From Acidimicrobiia bacterium (GTDB lineage: Bacteria > Actinomycetota > Acidimicrobiia > Spongiisociales > UBA5794), in NCBI GenBank assembly GCA_030599515.1, contig JAUVNV010000074.1:1-10116 (forward strand): a stretch of DNA of 10,116 nucleotides, in the 5' to 3' direction. The translations under genes and the position numbers were made by a program. The notes below the pieces were generated by a model. The model did no database searches and was not told the DNA's origin. It saw only the letters and a list, made by a program, of their open reading frames with translations. Below, in pieces: positions 1 to 7,183 of this stretch. Position 1 is the stretch's first letter, and each line of letters opens with the position of its first letter.

Positions 1-1273
1 ACTCGCGGACGCGGCGCTCGAACGCCTGCCGGATGGTCCGCTGGTTGTTGCACTCGGAGGAGGCGCCGATTCTGCGGTTGCCGCCTTTGTGGCAGCGCGG
101 CGTCCCGGAACTCGCGGAGTCTTCGTTTGGCACCGCCTCGCCGGATCGGCCGATCTCGAAAGGGTGGCGCAGGCGCTCGGAACGGAGGTCGGCATCGTGG
201 TCACGGTCGTCGACGCACCGGTGGAACCGGGACCGTCTCTCGAGGATCGGGCCAGAAGGGCCCGATGGGACGCGATCGGCCGAGAGGTTGGAGAAGACGA
301 GACAGTCGTTACCGGGCATACCCGGGACGACCAGGCCGAGACCGTCCTGATGAACCTTCTTCGGGGATCGGGGACCGCCGGCATTGCCGGGATGCGCCGG
401 AGCCGTCCCGGGGTCGTACGCCCCTTGCTGGAGTTCTCCCGGAGCGACCTGCGTGCCGTCGCGGAGGCTCTCGACCTTCCTTTCGTCGACGATCCGGCCA
501 ATGATGACCCGGGCTATCTCAGGAATCGGGTGCGTTCGGATCTTCTGCCGACGCTCGAGAACGATTATCGGTCCGGTGTCCGCAAGGTTCTTGCCCGGGT
601 GGGATCACTCGCCGCGGCGGACGACGCTCTGATCGAGAGTCTCGCAGGCGACATCCCGCTGATCGACGATGCCGGCACGATTCTGATTCCGTCTGCCGCG
701 CTGGTCACCGTCCCACGTCCCATAGCGGCCCGAGCCGTGCGTGGAGCCCTGCGTCGCCTGTTCGCCCCGTACGCCGGGACGACCGCAGATGTCGACGCCG
801 TCATAGCCGTTGCCGAGAAGCGATTTGAGAAGGTGATGCTCACGAACGCGCTCATCGTGACACGCGAGGGCCCGTTCATCGCCATCGACAGGGGACAGAG
901 CCCAACGCCGGCGCCGGTGACGGTCACGGTCCCGTCGATCATCCAGTTCGGGGGAGTTGAGATCGCCTTCGAGTCGGTCGACGGACCATTGGTCACCCGG
1001 CGTTCCACGCTCCTTGTCGATTCGGCGATCTTCAGCGACGACGCTGCCGTTCGCTGTTCCACGTTGGGAGACCGGATCGATATCGACACAGGATCGAAGG
1101 CCGTCAGTACCGTTCTGGCGGAACACGGTGTACCGGTCCGTCTTCGACCCACTTGGCCCGTCGTCGCCGCGAGTGGCAGAATCGCGGCCATCGTCGGGGT
1201 TCGCGTGGCGCCGTGGGCCAGACCGACACTGAGCCAAGCCGTTGCAGTCACTAGAGAGAGAGGCCATTCGTGA
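1..1273 (+). CDS. tilS: tRNA(Ile)-lysidine synthetase TilS, 5' end cut by window edge
   Basis: TilS uses ATP to attach lysine to C34 of the minor tRNA-Ile(CAU), giving lysidine so that the tRNA reads AUA and accepts isoleucine. The reading frame is open from base 2, and the first visible residues already lead into the ATP-binding P-loop (nt 53-73, LGGGADS). Only a short N-terminal piece is therefore missing. A GTG at 89 falls inside the fold and is not the true start. Further family marks are the HTRDDQAETVLMNLLRG segment (about nt 317-370), RNRVRSDLLP near nt 523-552, and a C-terminal TilS-C domain (about nt 1050-1240, with GDRIDI and SKAVSTVLAEHGVP). About 423 residues are visible, normal for the long actinobacterial form. 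The P-loop has Gly where the SGGxDS motif has its first Ser. The gene overlaps hpt by 4 nt, the usual tilS-hpt pairing. The family call is firm. Confidence 0.93.
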   Translation, partial: LADAALERLPDGPLVVALGGGADSAVAAFVAARRPGTRGVFVWHRLAGSADLERVAQALGTEVGIVVTVVDAPVEPGPSLEDRARRARWDAIGREVGEDETVVTGHTRDDQAETVLMNLLRGSGTAGIAGMRRSRPGVVRPLLEFSRSDLRAVAEALDLPFVDDPANDDPGYLRNRVRSDLLPTLENDYRSGVRKVLARVGSLAAADDALIESLAGDIPLIDDAGTILIPSAALVTVPRPIAARAVRGALRRLFAPYAGTTADVDAVIAVAEKRFEKVMLTNALIVTREGPFIAIDRGQSPTPAPVTVTVPSIIQFGGVEIAFESVDGPLVTRRSTLLVDSAIFSDDAAVRCSTLGDRIDIDTGSKAVSTVLAEHGVPVRLRPTWPVVAASGRIAAIVGVRVAPWARPTLSQAVAVTRERGHS

Positions 1274-1791
1274 AGATCGGAAGAACGCTCGTTTCCGCAG
1301 AGGAGATCGATGCCAAGCTCGAGGAGATGGGGGCAGCGATCACCCGGGACTACGAAGGGAAGGACCTCCTGTTGGTCGGGATCCTCAAGGGAGCCTTCGT
1401 TGTCATGGCCGATCTTGCTCGCCACATCGCTCTGCCGCTCGAGTTCGATTTCATGGCGGTCTCGTCATACGGTGCGTCGACGAAGTCATCGGGCGTGGTA
1501 CGAATCCTGAAGGACCTCGACGAGGAGATCGACGGCCGTCACGTGCTCATCATCGAGGACATCATCGACACGGGCTTGACGCTCCAGTACTTGATGAAGA
1601 ACCTGAAAGTGCGGAACCCTGCCTCGCTCAAACTCGCGGCGCTCCTCATCAAGGAGGGTGTGGAGCGGCCGCCCCTCGACGTGGCGTACGAGGGTTTCCA
1701 CATCGGCCCCGAGTTCGTGATCGGCTACGGACTCGACTTCGATGGAAAGTACCGAAACCTCCCGTACGTCGCAGTAGTAGATGAAGTGTGA
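1270..1791 (+). CDS. hpt: Hypoxanthine(-guanine) phosphoribosyltransferase
   Basis: This is a cytosolic purine-salvage enzyme that joins hypoxanthine or guanine to PRPP, giving IMP or GMP. The 173-residue protein has the normal length of bacterial Hpt. It shows the pyrophosphate loop LKGA at residues 39-42, the flexible-loop SSYG at 65-68, the PRPP-binding signature VLIIEDIIDTGLT at 92-104, and the C-terminal base and Mg site region FVIGYGLDFDGKYRNLPYV at 149-167. The GTG start at 1270 shares GTGA with the tilS stop, which implies translational coupling, and a purine-rich GAGAGAG lies just upstream as a ribosome binding site. The stop codon is followed at once, with no spacer, by a heptad repeat array. 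Family assignment is firm; preference between hypoxanthine and guanine cannot be read from the sequence. Confidence 0.95.
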   Translation: MKIGRTLVSAEEIDAKLEEMGAAITRDYEGKDLLLVGILKGAFVVMADLARHIALPLEFDFMAVSSYGASTKSSGVVRILKDLDEEIDGRHVLIIEDIIDTGLTLQYLMKNLKVRNPASLKLAALLIKEGVERPPLDVAYEGFHIGPEFVIGYGLDFDGKYRNLPYVAVVDEV

Positions 1792-1926
<135 letters not shown>

Positions 1927-2006
1927 ACTCACTACTGCGTAGCGGACTCACCGCCGTACCATGAATAGACGGGCCGTGGACGCCCGGCAATGAGTCGAGG
2001 AGCAGT

Positions 2007-3926
2007 GTGAGCCGCACCGCACGAACCATTTTGATCTACCTGGCCGTGATCTTCCTCGTGGTGATGGCCGTGAACGTGTTCGTCGGGCAGTCGAACAAGC
2101 CGGAGGAGCTCAGCCTCAACGACTTCAACGAGAAGGTCGCCGGCGGACAGGTCGATGAGCCCGTCACGATCAGGGACCGGTCGAACGAGGTCACCGGAAC
2201 GTACACCGACGGATCCGGCGAACCGGTCGAGTTCGTCACGAAGTACCCGGCGGAGTACTCGCCGGCCGTGACACAGTCCCTGCTCGACGCGGGGATGGAG
2301 ACCATCACCGACAACCAGGAACCGTCCATGCTCCAGTGGTTCCTCGGGAACGTCTTCCCCTATCTGCTGTTGTTCGGGCTGTTCATCTTCATCATGTTCC
2401 AGCTCCAGGGGGGCGGGAACCGCGTCATGCAGTTCGGCAAGTCCAAGGCGAAGCTGGTGACGAAGGACACGCCGAAGGTCACGTTCGACGACGTCGCCGG
2501 CGTGAACGAAGCGATCGAAGAGCTCAACGAGATCAAGGAATTCCTCGAGACTCCCCAGAAGTTCCGGGCCATGGGAGCGAAGATCCCCAAGGGCGTGCTG
2601 CTCTATGGACCCCCCGGGACGGGCAAGACGCTTCTGGCGCGAGCGGTCGCCGGAGAGGCGGCCGTCCCCTTCTACGCGATCTCCGGGTCGGAGTTCGTCG
2701 AGATGTTCGTCGGCGTCGGCGCCAGCCGTGTTCGCGACCTCTTCGAACAGGCGAAGGCGAGCGCTCCTTCGATCGTCTTCATCGACGAGATCGACGCCGT
2801 CGGACGCCACCGCGGGGCCGGTCTCGGAGGTGGACACGACGAACGGGAGCAGACGTTGAATCAGCTCCTCGTCGAGCTGGACGGTTTCGATGTCAATGCA
2901 GGCGTCATCGTCATGGCGTCCACGAACCGACCCGACATCCTTGACCCGGCCCTGCTCCGCCCTGGGAGGTTCGATCGGCAGATCGTCGTCGACCGACCGG
3001 ACATCAAGGGACGCGAACAGATCCTCGAGGTCCACGCCAAGGGAAAACCGTTCGAAGATGACGTTCATCTCAACGCGCTCGCCCGCCAGACGCCCGGTTT
3101 CACCGGCGCCGATCTCGCGAACCTCATCAACGAGGCGGCCATACTCGCCGCGCGAAGAAGCAAGACGAAGATCGGCCAGCCCGAACTCGAGGAAGCGATC
3201 GAGCGAGTGATCGCAGGACCCGAACGCAAGAGCCGGGTCATGTCGGAAGAGGAGAGGAACCTCACCGCATACCACGAGGGCGGGCACGCCCTCGTCGGAT
3301 ACGCTCTCCCGAAGCTCGATCCGATCCACAAGGTCACGATCATCCCGCGTGGTCGCGCCGGCGGCTACACGATGGCCCTGCCACTCGAGGACAAGTACTA
3401 CGAGAAGCGCAGCGAGCTCGTCGACCAGCTCGCGTACGCGCTCGGTGGCCGCACCGCCGAGGAGATCGTGTTCGGTGACCCTTCCACCGGCGCATCCAAT
3501 GACATCGAGAAGGCAACCTCCCTCGCCCGAAAGATGGTCATGGAGTACGGGATGAGCGATCGTCTCGGACCCCTCAAATACGGGCAACCCGAAGGTGAGG
3601 TGTTCCTCGGCCGTGACTACACAAAGGGGCAGGATCTCTCGAACGAGGTCGCGGCCGCCATCGACGACGAGGTTCGGAAGCTGATCACCCAGGCCCATGA
3701 AGAGGCGATGCAGATCATCATGACGCACCGTGACGCCCTGGACCGGATCGCAGAGGAGCTGATGGAGCACGAGACGCTCGATGCCGGCCAGGTCGTCGAG
3801 GTCTTCCACGACGTCCCGAAGTGGGAACACACCGACAGCGGCGGACTGCGCATCAAGGGACCTGAGACTGCGGCGACCACCGGCGGGATAGCCGCCGTCC
3901 GGACGAGCAGCGGAACCACTCCCTGA
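2007..3926 (+). CDS. ftsH: ATP-dependent membrane zinc metalloprotease FtsH
   Basis: FtsH is a hexameric AAA+ protease of the inner membrane that removes damaged or unassembled membrane proteins and some regulators. The 639-residue protein has a first membrane helix at residues 8-27, an extracytoplasmic domain at about 28-107, and a second helix at about 113-134. The AAA domain follows, with Walker A GPPGTGKT at 201-208, Walker B IVFIDEID at 256-263 and the second region of homology at about 307-324 (arginine finger area RPGRFDR). The M41 peptidase domain has the zinc site HEGGH at 423-427 and a likely third ligand, Asp499, in SNDIEKAT. The C-terminal tail after residue 605 is Gly/Thr-rich and probably disordered. 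The GTG start at 2007 is supported by GAGGAG at 1997-2002. Actinobacteria usually carry ftsH after tilS-hpt and before folE; here the folate genes are absent. Confidence 0.97.
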   Translation: MSRTARTILIYLAVIFLVVMAVNVFVGQSNKPEELSLNDFNEKVAGGQVDEPVTIRDRSNEVTGTYTDGSGEPVEFVTKYPAEYSPAVTQSLLDAGMETITDNQEPSMLQWFLGNVFPYLLLFGLFIFIMFQLQGGGNRVMQFGKSKAKLVTKDTPKVTFDDVAGVNEAIEELNEIKEFLETPQKFRAMGAKIPKGVLLYGPPGTGKTLLARAVAGEAAVPFYAISGSEFVEMFVGVGASRVRDLFEQAKASAPSIVFIDEIDAVGRHRGAGLGGGHDEREQTLNQLLVELDGFDVNAGVIVMASTNRPDILDPALLRPGRFDRQIVVDRPDIKGREQILEVHAKGKPFEDDVHLNALARQTPGFTGADLANLINEAAILAARRSKTKIGQPELEEAIERVIAGPERKSRVMSEEERNLTAYHEGGHALVGYALPKLDPIHKVTIIPRGRAGGYTMALPLEDKYYEKRSELVDQLAYALGGRTAEEIVFGDPSTGASNDIEKATSLARKMVMEYGMSDRLGPLKYGQPEGEVFLGRDYTKGQDLSNEVAAAIDDEVRKLITQAHEEAMQIIMTHRDALDRIAEELMEHETLDAGQVVEVFHDVPKWEHTDSGGLRIKGPETAATTGGIAAVRTSSGTTP

Positions 3927-3948
3927 TCCGTGGCGTTCGACCCGATCA

Positions 3949-3963
3949 CCTGTTCGCGACAGG
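3949..3963 (+). terminator. Weak hairpin after ftsH
   Basis: CCTGT and ACAGG form a 5-bp stem around a 5-nt loop, 22 nt after the ftsH stop. It is nested inside a second short pairing, TGGCG (3931-3935) with CGCCA (3967-3971). There is no T-run after it, so a role in termination is only a possibility. The rest of the 128-nt gap between ftsH and the next gene shows no other clear structure. Confidence 0.25.
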
Positions 3964-4036
3964 GACCGCCAACCCCACACGTGACTCCTTCTCCAACCAT
4001 GGCCGGCGCCTTCGACGCTGCACGAGCGGTCGACGC

Positions 4037-4042
4037 TATCGT
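4037..4042 (+). promoter_or_regulatory. Possible -10 box (TATCGT) for a near-leaderless transcript
   Basis: TATCGT fits the TANNNT core of a housekeeping -10 element and lies 12 nt before the ATG at 4055. Transcription from it would start only a few bases before the start codon. The absence of any purine-rich ribosome binding site before this ATG fits a leaderless message, which is common in Actinomycetota. No convincing -35 hexamer lies at 16-18 bp spacing, so the call is weak. Confidence 0.22.
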
Positions 4043-4054
4043 GCGGATTCGCTG

Positions 4055-4543
4055 ATGGCCAAGAAAGACGTACCAGGGCTCGAACCGAGAGGCTTCCGGT
4101 GGGTGATCGCCGGTCGCTTTGCCGTGTCCGACCGGATCGGCGGATCCGGGTTCCAGCATCGGCGTGTCCGGCGCGAAGAAGAGATAGCCTGGCTCAAGGA
4201 TCAGGGCATCAACACGGTTCTCACCCTCCTCCCTGCGGGCCAGAACAAGGCCGCGTACGAAGAGGCAGGCTTCAGGGTCATCGTCCATACGGTCGAAGGG
4301 GAACCGTCCGAGATCGACGATGTGACCGCTGTGTTCGATGCCATGGACGAGGCACTGAACGTGCGAGGCGCAGCGGTGCTCCTGCACCGGGACACGATCG
4401 ACGAGACCGTCGCCGGACTCCTCGCCGGCTATCTCGTGCACTGCGATCTCGTAGCGGATCCCATTGTCGCCACATCGGTGATCCAGGAGATCCTTGGACG
4501 TCCCCTCGGCCCTGAAGGACGCGGACTCATTCCAACACGTTGA
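4055..4543 (+). CDS. Protein-tyrosine/dual-specificity phosphatase-like protein, apparently catalytically dead
   Basis: The 162-residue protein has the outline of a small bacterial dual-specificity phosphatase. It has an N-terminal PGLEPRGFRWVIAGR lead, the element EEEIAWLKDQGINTVLTLLP (about 42-60), a strand and acid-loop region RVIVHTVEGEPS (74-85), then VLLH at 108-111 followed by helix ETVAGLLAGYLV (117-128). Active members have the signature HCxxGxxR at this place. Here it reads H111-R-D-T-I-D-E-T118, so both the nucleophilic Cys and the phosphate-binding Arg are missing and the loop is acidic. The frame is intact and no other frame restores the motif. It could be a pseudophosphatase that binds or scaffolds a partner, or a family I have misassigned. 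It sits where the folate genes usually follow ftsH. No ribosome binding site is evident. Confidence 0.6.
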   Translation: MAKKDVPGLEPRGFRWVIAGRFAVSDRIGGSGFQHRRVRREEEIAWLKDQGINTVLTLLPAGQNKAAYEEAGFRVIVHTVEGEPSEIDDVTAVFDAMDEALNVRGAAVLLHRDTIDETVAGLLAGYLVHCDLVADPIVATSVIQEILGRPLGPEGRGLIPTR

Positions 4544-4564
4544 GCCGCCTCCGGCGGCTCAACG
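4538..4564 (+). terminator. Perfect 12-bp GC-rich hairpin over the stop codon
   Basis: CGTTGAGCCGCC (4538-4549) and GGCGGCTCAACG (4553-4564) are exact reverse complements separated by the 3-nt loop TCC. The TGA stop of the preceding gene (4541-4543) lies inside the left arm. The stem is strong, and the absence of a T-run is usual for GC-rich actinobacterial terminators. It may end the phosphatase-like transcript or protect its 3' end, and it directly precedes heptad array 2. Confidence 0.6.
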
Positions 4565-4567
4565 CCA

Positions 4568-4659
4568 ACAGCTGACAGCCGACGGCAAACAGCGAAACCC
4601 GCGCATGCCGGATGGTCTTCGCTGTTTGCTGTCGTCTGTGGTCTGTAGTCTGTCTCCGA
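4568..4659. repeat. Heptad repeat array 2, arranged as an inverted repeat
   Basis: Four 7-bp units of the form ACRGCNN (4568-4595: ACAGCTG, ACAGCCG, ACGGCAA, ACAGCGA) face five units of the form TNNKCTG (4618-4652: TTCGCTG, TTTGCTG, TCGTCTG, TGGTCTG, TAGTCTG) across a 22-nt spacer. A degenerate unit runs to 4659. The innermost parts pair perfectly (GCAAACAGCGAA 4585-4596 with TTCGCTGTTTGC 4618-4629), and pairing continues imperfectly outward. The region is thus both a heptad array and a large potential cruciform or RNA hairpin. It fills most of the gap between the phosphatase-like gene and the DUF2520 gene. Function is unknown. Confidence 0.75.
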
Positions 4660-4690
4660 CACAGCCCCTCACCAAGGCAGGACCGATACC

Positions 4691-4703
4691 GGGAGGATCG
4701 GAG
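4691..4703 (+). promoter_or_regulatory. Ribosome binding region fixing the DUF2520 gene start
   Basis: GGGAGG (4691-4696) and GGAG (4700-4703) lie 11 and 4 nt before the ATG at 4708. They support that start over an in-frame ATG at 4612, which would translate through the right half of repeat array 2. A single copy of the array word GATACCG (4685-4691) touches this site. Confidence 0.55.
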
Positions 4704-4707
4704 CCAC

Positions 4708-5520
4708 ATGCGAATCGCCCTTGTGGGGCCCGGACGAGCGGGCCAATCCATTGCCATCGCCGCGAACGGCGCCGGCCACGACGTGGTCGCCGTAGCCGCC
4801 CGTGACGCCGAACAGGCCACCACCGCGGCCCAACGGTTCGATGCCGTCCCGCTCGCCATCGGCGAACCGATTCCACCGGTTGATCTCGTCGTCATCGCGG
4901 TCAGCGACCATGCGATCGAGGCGGTCGCCGGCGAGATCGCACCCATCGCGAGGAATGCTGCAGCGAGCGCCGTCCACATCTCCGGAGCGACACCGGTCTC
5001 GGCTCTGGGAGCGTTCGGTGACCACGGGGTTGCCACCGGGTCCTTTCACCCGCTTCAAACCATGCCGACACCGGAGCTTGGCGCGCGATGGCTGGCCGGA
5101 GCGTGGGTCGCCGTGACGGCGGACGAACCGTTGCGATCGACGCTCTACGATCTCGCCGCGACCATCGGTCTTCACCCGTTCGAGCTTCACGATGACGACC
5201 GAGCGGCGTACCACGCTGCCGCTGCAGCTGCCGCGAACTTCCCGATCGCGGCTCTCGCCATCGCCCAACGTCTGTTCGAGGCTAAGGGCGTGCCTTTCGA
5301 TGCCGCTCGCCCGCTCGTCGACGCGATCGTCGCCAACGCCTTCGAGTTCGGACCGGCGGCGTCACTCACCGGTCCGATCGCCCGCGGCGACACAGAAACC
5401 GTGAACCTTCAGATCGAGGCTGTCCGAGAGACGACACCGGAACTCGCCGCCGCATTCGAGTCGATGGTGGACGCGACGGCGATCGTCGCCGCCTCGTTGA
5501 GTGAGGAGGGTGGGGGATGA
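4708..5520 (+). CDS. Rossmann-fold DUF2520 protein (COG5495-like)
   Basis: The 270-residue soluble protein starts with an NAD(P)-binding Rossmann motif, GPGRAG at residues 7-12. It then has the marks of the DUF2520 family: SFHPLQTM at 112-119, YHAAAAAAANF at 168-178, and LTGPIARGD at 220-228. The architecture is like 6-phosphogluconate and ketopantoate reductases, with an N-terminal dinucleotide domain and a helical C-terminal domain. The ATG at 4708 begins directly with the beta strand of the Rossmann fold. Its stop overlaps the panC start by 4 nt (ATGA). This family commonly sits next to panC in Actinomycetota (for example Rv3603c before panC in M. tuberculosis), so a role in pantothenate synthesis, possibly ketopantoate reduction, is plausible but is inference. 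The family call is firm and the reaction is unknown. Confidence 0.85.
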   Translation: MRIALVGPGRAGQSIAIAANGAGHDVVAVAARDAEQATTAAQRFDAVPLAIGEPIPPVDLVVIAVSDHAIEAVAGEIAPIARNAAASAVHISGATPVSALGAFGDHGVATGSFHPLQTMPTPELGARWLAGAWVAVTADEPLRSTLYDLAATIGLHPFELHDDDRAAYHAAAAAAANFPIAALAIAQRLFEAKGVPFDAARPLVDAIVANAFEFGPAASLTGPIARGDTETVNLQIEAVRETTPELAAAFESMVDATAIVAASLSEEGGG

Positions 5521-6413
5521 GGACGGTCCGGACGTTCGCGGAGGCCAGGGCACTGGGTTCGGGCTGCGTCGGACTGGTCCCGACGATGGGGTACCTTCAC
5601 GAAGGACACATCAGTCTCGTCGATGCGGCACGGCGCGAGAGCGACACGGTCACCGTCAGCCTCTTCGTCAATCCCCTCCAGTTCGGGCCGACCGAGGACC
5701 TCGGCTCATACCCTCGCAACTTCGAGCGCGACGCCGAGATGGTTGCCGCGGCCGGAGCCGACATCCTGTTCGCTCCACAACTTGCAGAGATGTATCCGCG
5801 TGATCCGCTCACGACCGTCACGGTCGCTCACGTCACGGAGGGGATGGAAGGGGGGATCCGGCCGGGGCACTTCGATGGAGTCGCCACCGTCGTGACCAAG
5901 CTCTTCGCGGGCCTCGCGCCCGATCGGTCCTACTTCGGCAGGAAGGACGCGCAGCAACTCGTCACAGTCCGTCGCATGTCGGCGGACCTGTCGTTTCCGA
6001 CCGTGATCGTTGGGGCGCCCATCGTACGCGAGTCCGACGGTCTCGCCCTGTCGTCCCGCAACACCTACCTGGATGCGGCCGAACGCATCGCGGCTGGCTC
6101 CATCAACAGGGGAATCGCCGCCGTGGCCGATGCGGTCCTGGCAGGGGAGCGGTCCGGTCGGCAACTCGAACGGATCGCGGCCGCACCCGTGAACGAAGAG
6201 CCGGGCATCGAACTCGACTACGCGACACTCGCCAACCAGGACACGGCATCGTCACTGACCGACCTCGACCGGCCGGCATTTCTTGCCATCGCCGCAAGGG
6301 TCGGGAGGACGCGCCTGCTCGACAACGTGCACATCGACCGGACCGACGCCGGATGGGTTCCCGACGTCGGCATCCGTCTCGAAGGACCATCGATCCTCTA
6401 CCGGGAGGCCTAA
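5517..6413 (+). CDS. panC: Pantothenate synthetase (pantoate--beta-alanine ligase)
   Basis: PanC condenses D-pantoate with beta-alanine in an ATP-dependent reaction through a pantoyl-adenylate, giving pantothenate, the precursor of CoA. Of 298 residues, the diagnostic parts are PTMGYLHEGH at 22-31 (HIGH-type nucleotide motif), FVNPLQFGPTEDLGSYPR at 50-67, RPGHFDGVATVVTKLF at 115-130, YFGRKDAQQL at 139-148 and the KMSKS-like SDGLALSSRN at 173-182. The end LLDNVHI (267-273) is where many homologues stop; about 25 further residues form a tail. The start is translationally coupled to the DUF2520 gene by ATGA, with a GGAGG-rich stretch just upstream. The stop TAA shares its last A with the coaX ATG. 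In relatives panD, which makes beta-alanine, often lies between panC and coaX; it is absent here. Confidence 0.96.
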   Translation: MRTVRTFAEARALGSGCVGLVPTMGYLHEGHISLVDAARRESDTVTVSLFVNPLQFGPTEDLGSYPRNFERDAEMVAAAGADILFAPQLAEMYPRDPLTTVTVAHVTEGMEGGIRPGHFDGVATVVTKLFAGLAPDRSYFGRKDAQQLVTVRRMSADLSFPTVIVGAPIVRESDGLALSSRNTYLDAAERIAAGSINRGIAAVADAVLAGERSGRQLERIAAAPVNEEPGIELDYATLANQDTASSLTDLDRPAFLAIAARVGRTRLLDNVHIDRTDAGWVPDVGIRLEGPSILYREA

Positions 6414-7183
6414 TGCTGCTCGCGATCGACGTAGGGAACACCCAGATCGCCGTCGGACTGTTTCGGAATGATGAACTCGTCGGCCATTGGCGGTTCTCCA
6501 CGAAGGAACAGACTATCGACGAGATGCGATGGGAACTGCTCGGCGTCCTTGCCCTCGACGGCTTCACGCCGAGCGACATCGGCGGCGTAGCCGTGTCGAG
6601 CGTGGTGCCGTCGGTGACCGCGACGATGCGGAGTGTTGCACCGGCACTCTCGCATGGCTCGATTCTGGTCATCGGTCCGGGGATCCGGACAGGCATGTCG
6701 ATCCTCATCGACAACCCCCGTGAGGTAGGAGCCGACCGGATCGTCAACGCCGTCGCCGCCCGAGAGCGTTACGGGAGTCCGGCGATCGTGGTGGATTTCG
6801 GAACGTCGACCAACTTCGACGTCGTCGGTGCCGATGGCGCCTACATCGGCGGCGTGATCGCCCCTGGTCTTGAGATCTCGACCGGAGCGTTGATATCGGG
6901 GACGGCGGCACTGCGGCGAGTGGAATTCGTCGCTCCGCGGTCTCCGATCGGAAAAGGCACCGTGGAGGCGATCCAGAGTGGAGCGCTCTACGGTCACGCG
7001 GGGCTCGTCGACGGGATCGTCGAGCGGCTCGTCAACGAAGTCGGTGACGACGCGACCGTGGTGGCCACAGGCGGTCTTGCCTCTACCATCGTGCCCCACT
7101 GCAGCAACGTCGAGACCGTCGACGAGTATCTGACGCTCGAGGGATTGCGCATCATCTTCGACCGAAATCAGGAAGACCAATGA
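6413..7183 (+). CDS. coaX: Type III pantothenate kinase
   Basis: CoaX phosphorylates pantothenate, the first step from pantothenate to CoA. The type III form is known to be insensitive to feedback by CoA. The 256-residue length is typical. Visible motifs are IDVGNTQI at residues 5-12 (phosphate 1 loop), GADRIVNA at 107-114, VVDFGTSTNFD at 126-136 (phosphate 2 and catalytic region) and GGVIAPGL at 146-153. I choose the ATG at 6413 because the sequence begins with the first strand of the ASKHA fold, GGGAGG lies at 6403-6408, and TAATG couples it to panC. An in-frame upstream start at 6353 would add unrelated residues inside panC. Its stop overlaps lysS by 4 nt. Together with panC it forms the pantothenate-to-phosphopantothenate part of this operon. 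Confidence 0.95.
   Translation: MLLAIDVGNTQIAVGLFRNDELVGHWRFSTKEQTIDEMRWELLGVLALDGFTPSDIGGVAVSSVVPSVTATMRSVAPALSHGSILVIGPGIRTGMSILIDNPREVGADRIVNAVAARERYGSPAIVVDFGTSTNFDVVGADGAYIGGVIAPGLEISTGALISGTAALRRVEFVAPRSPIGKGTVEAIQSGALYGHAGLVDGIVERLVNEVGDDATVVATGGLASTIVPHCSNVETVDEYLTLEGLRIIFDRNQEDQ

Noticed and set aside
565..1425. A 286-codon open frame on the minus strand, opposite tilS and hpt
   Set aside because: Low-complexity translation with no motif; the plus-strand genes are unambiguous.
1957..1962. TACCAT as an ftsH -10 box
   Set aside because: It fits TANNNT, but no -35-like hexamer lies at 16-18 bp and such hexamers are frequent by chance.
1932..3980. A 682-codon open frame on the minus strand, opposite ftsH
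   Set aside because: It is rich in Asp, Arg, Val and Leu with no recognisable domain and mirrors the codon pattern of ftsH, a common effect in high-GC genes.
4609..4616. Similarity of CGGATGG near 4609 to the same string near base 31
   Set aside because: A match this short is expected by chance in sequence of this composition.
4612..4707. N-terminal extension of the DUF2520 gene from the ATG at 4612
   Set aside because: It would read through the right half of repeat array 2, gives Cys/Arg-rich sequence unlike the family, and lacks a ribosome binding site; the ATG at 4708 starts the Rossmann fold.
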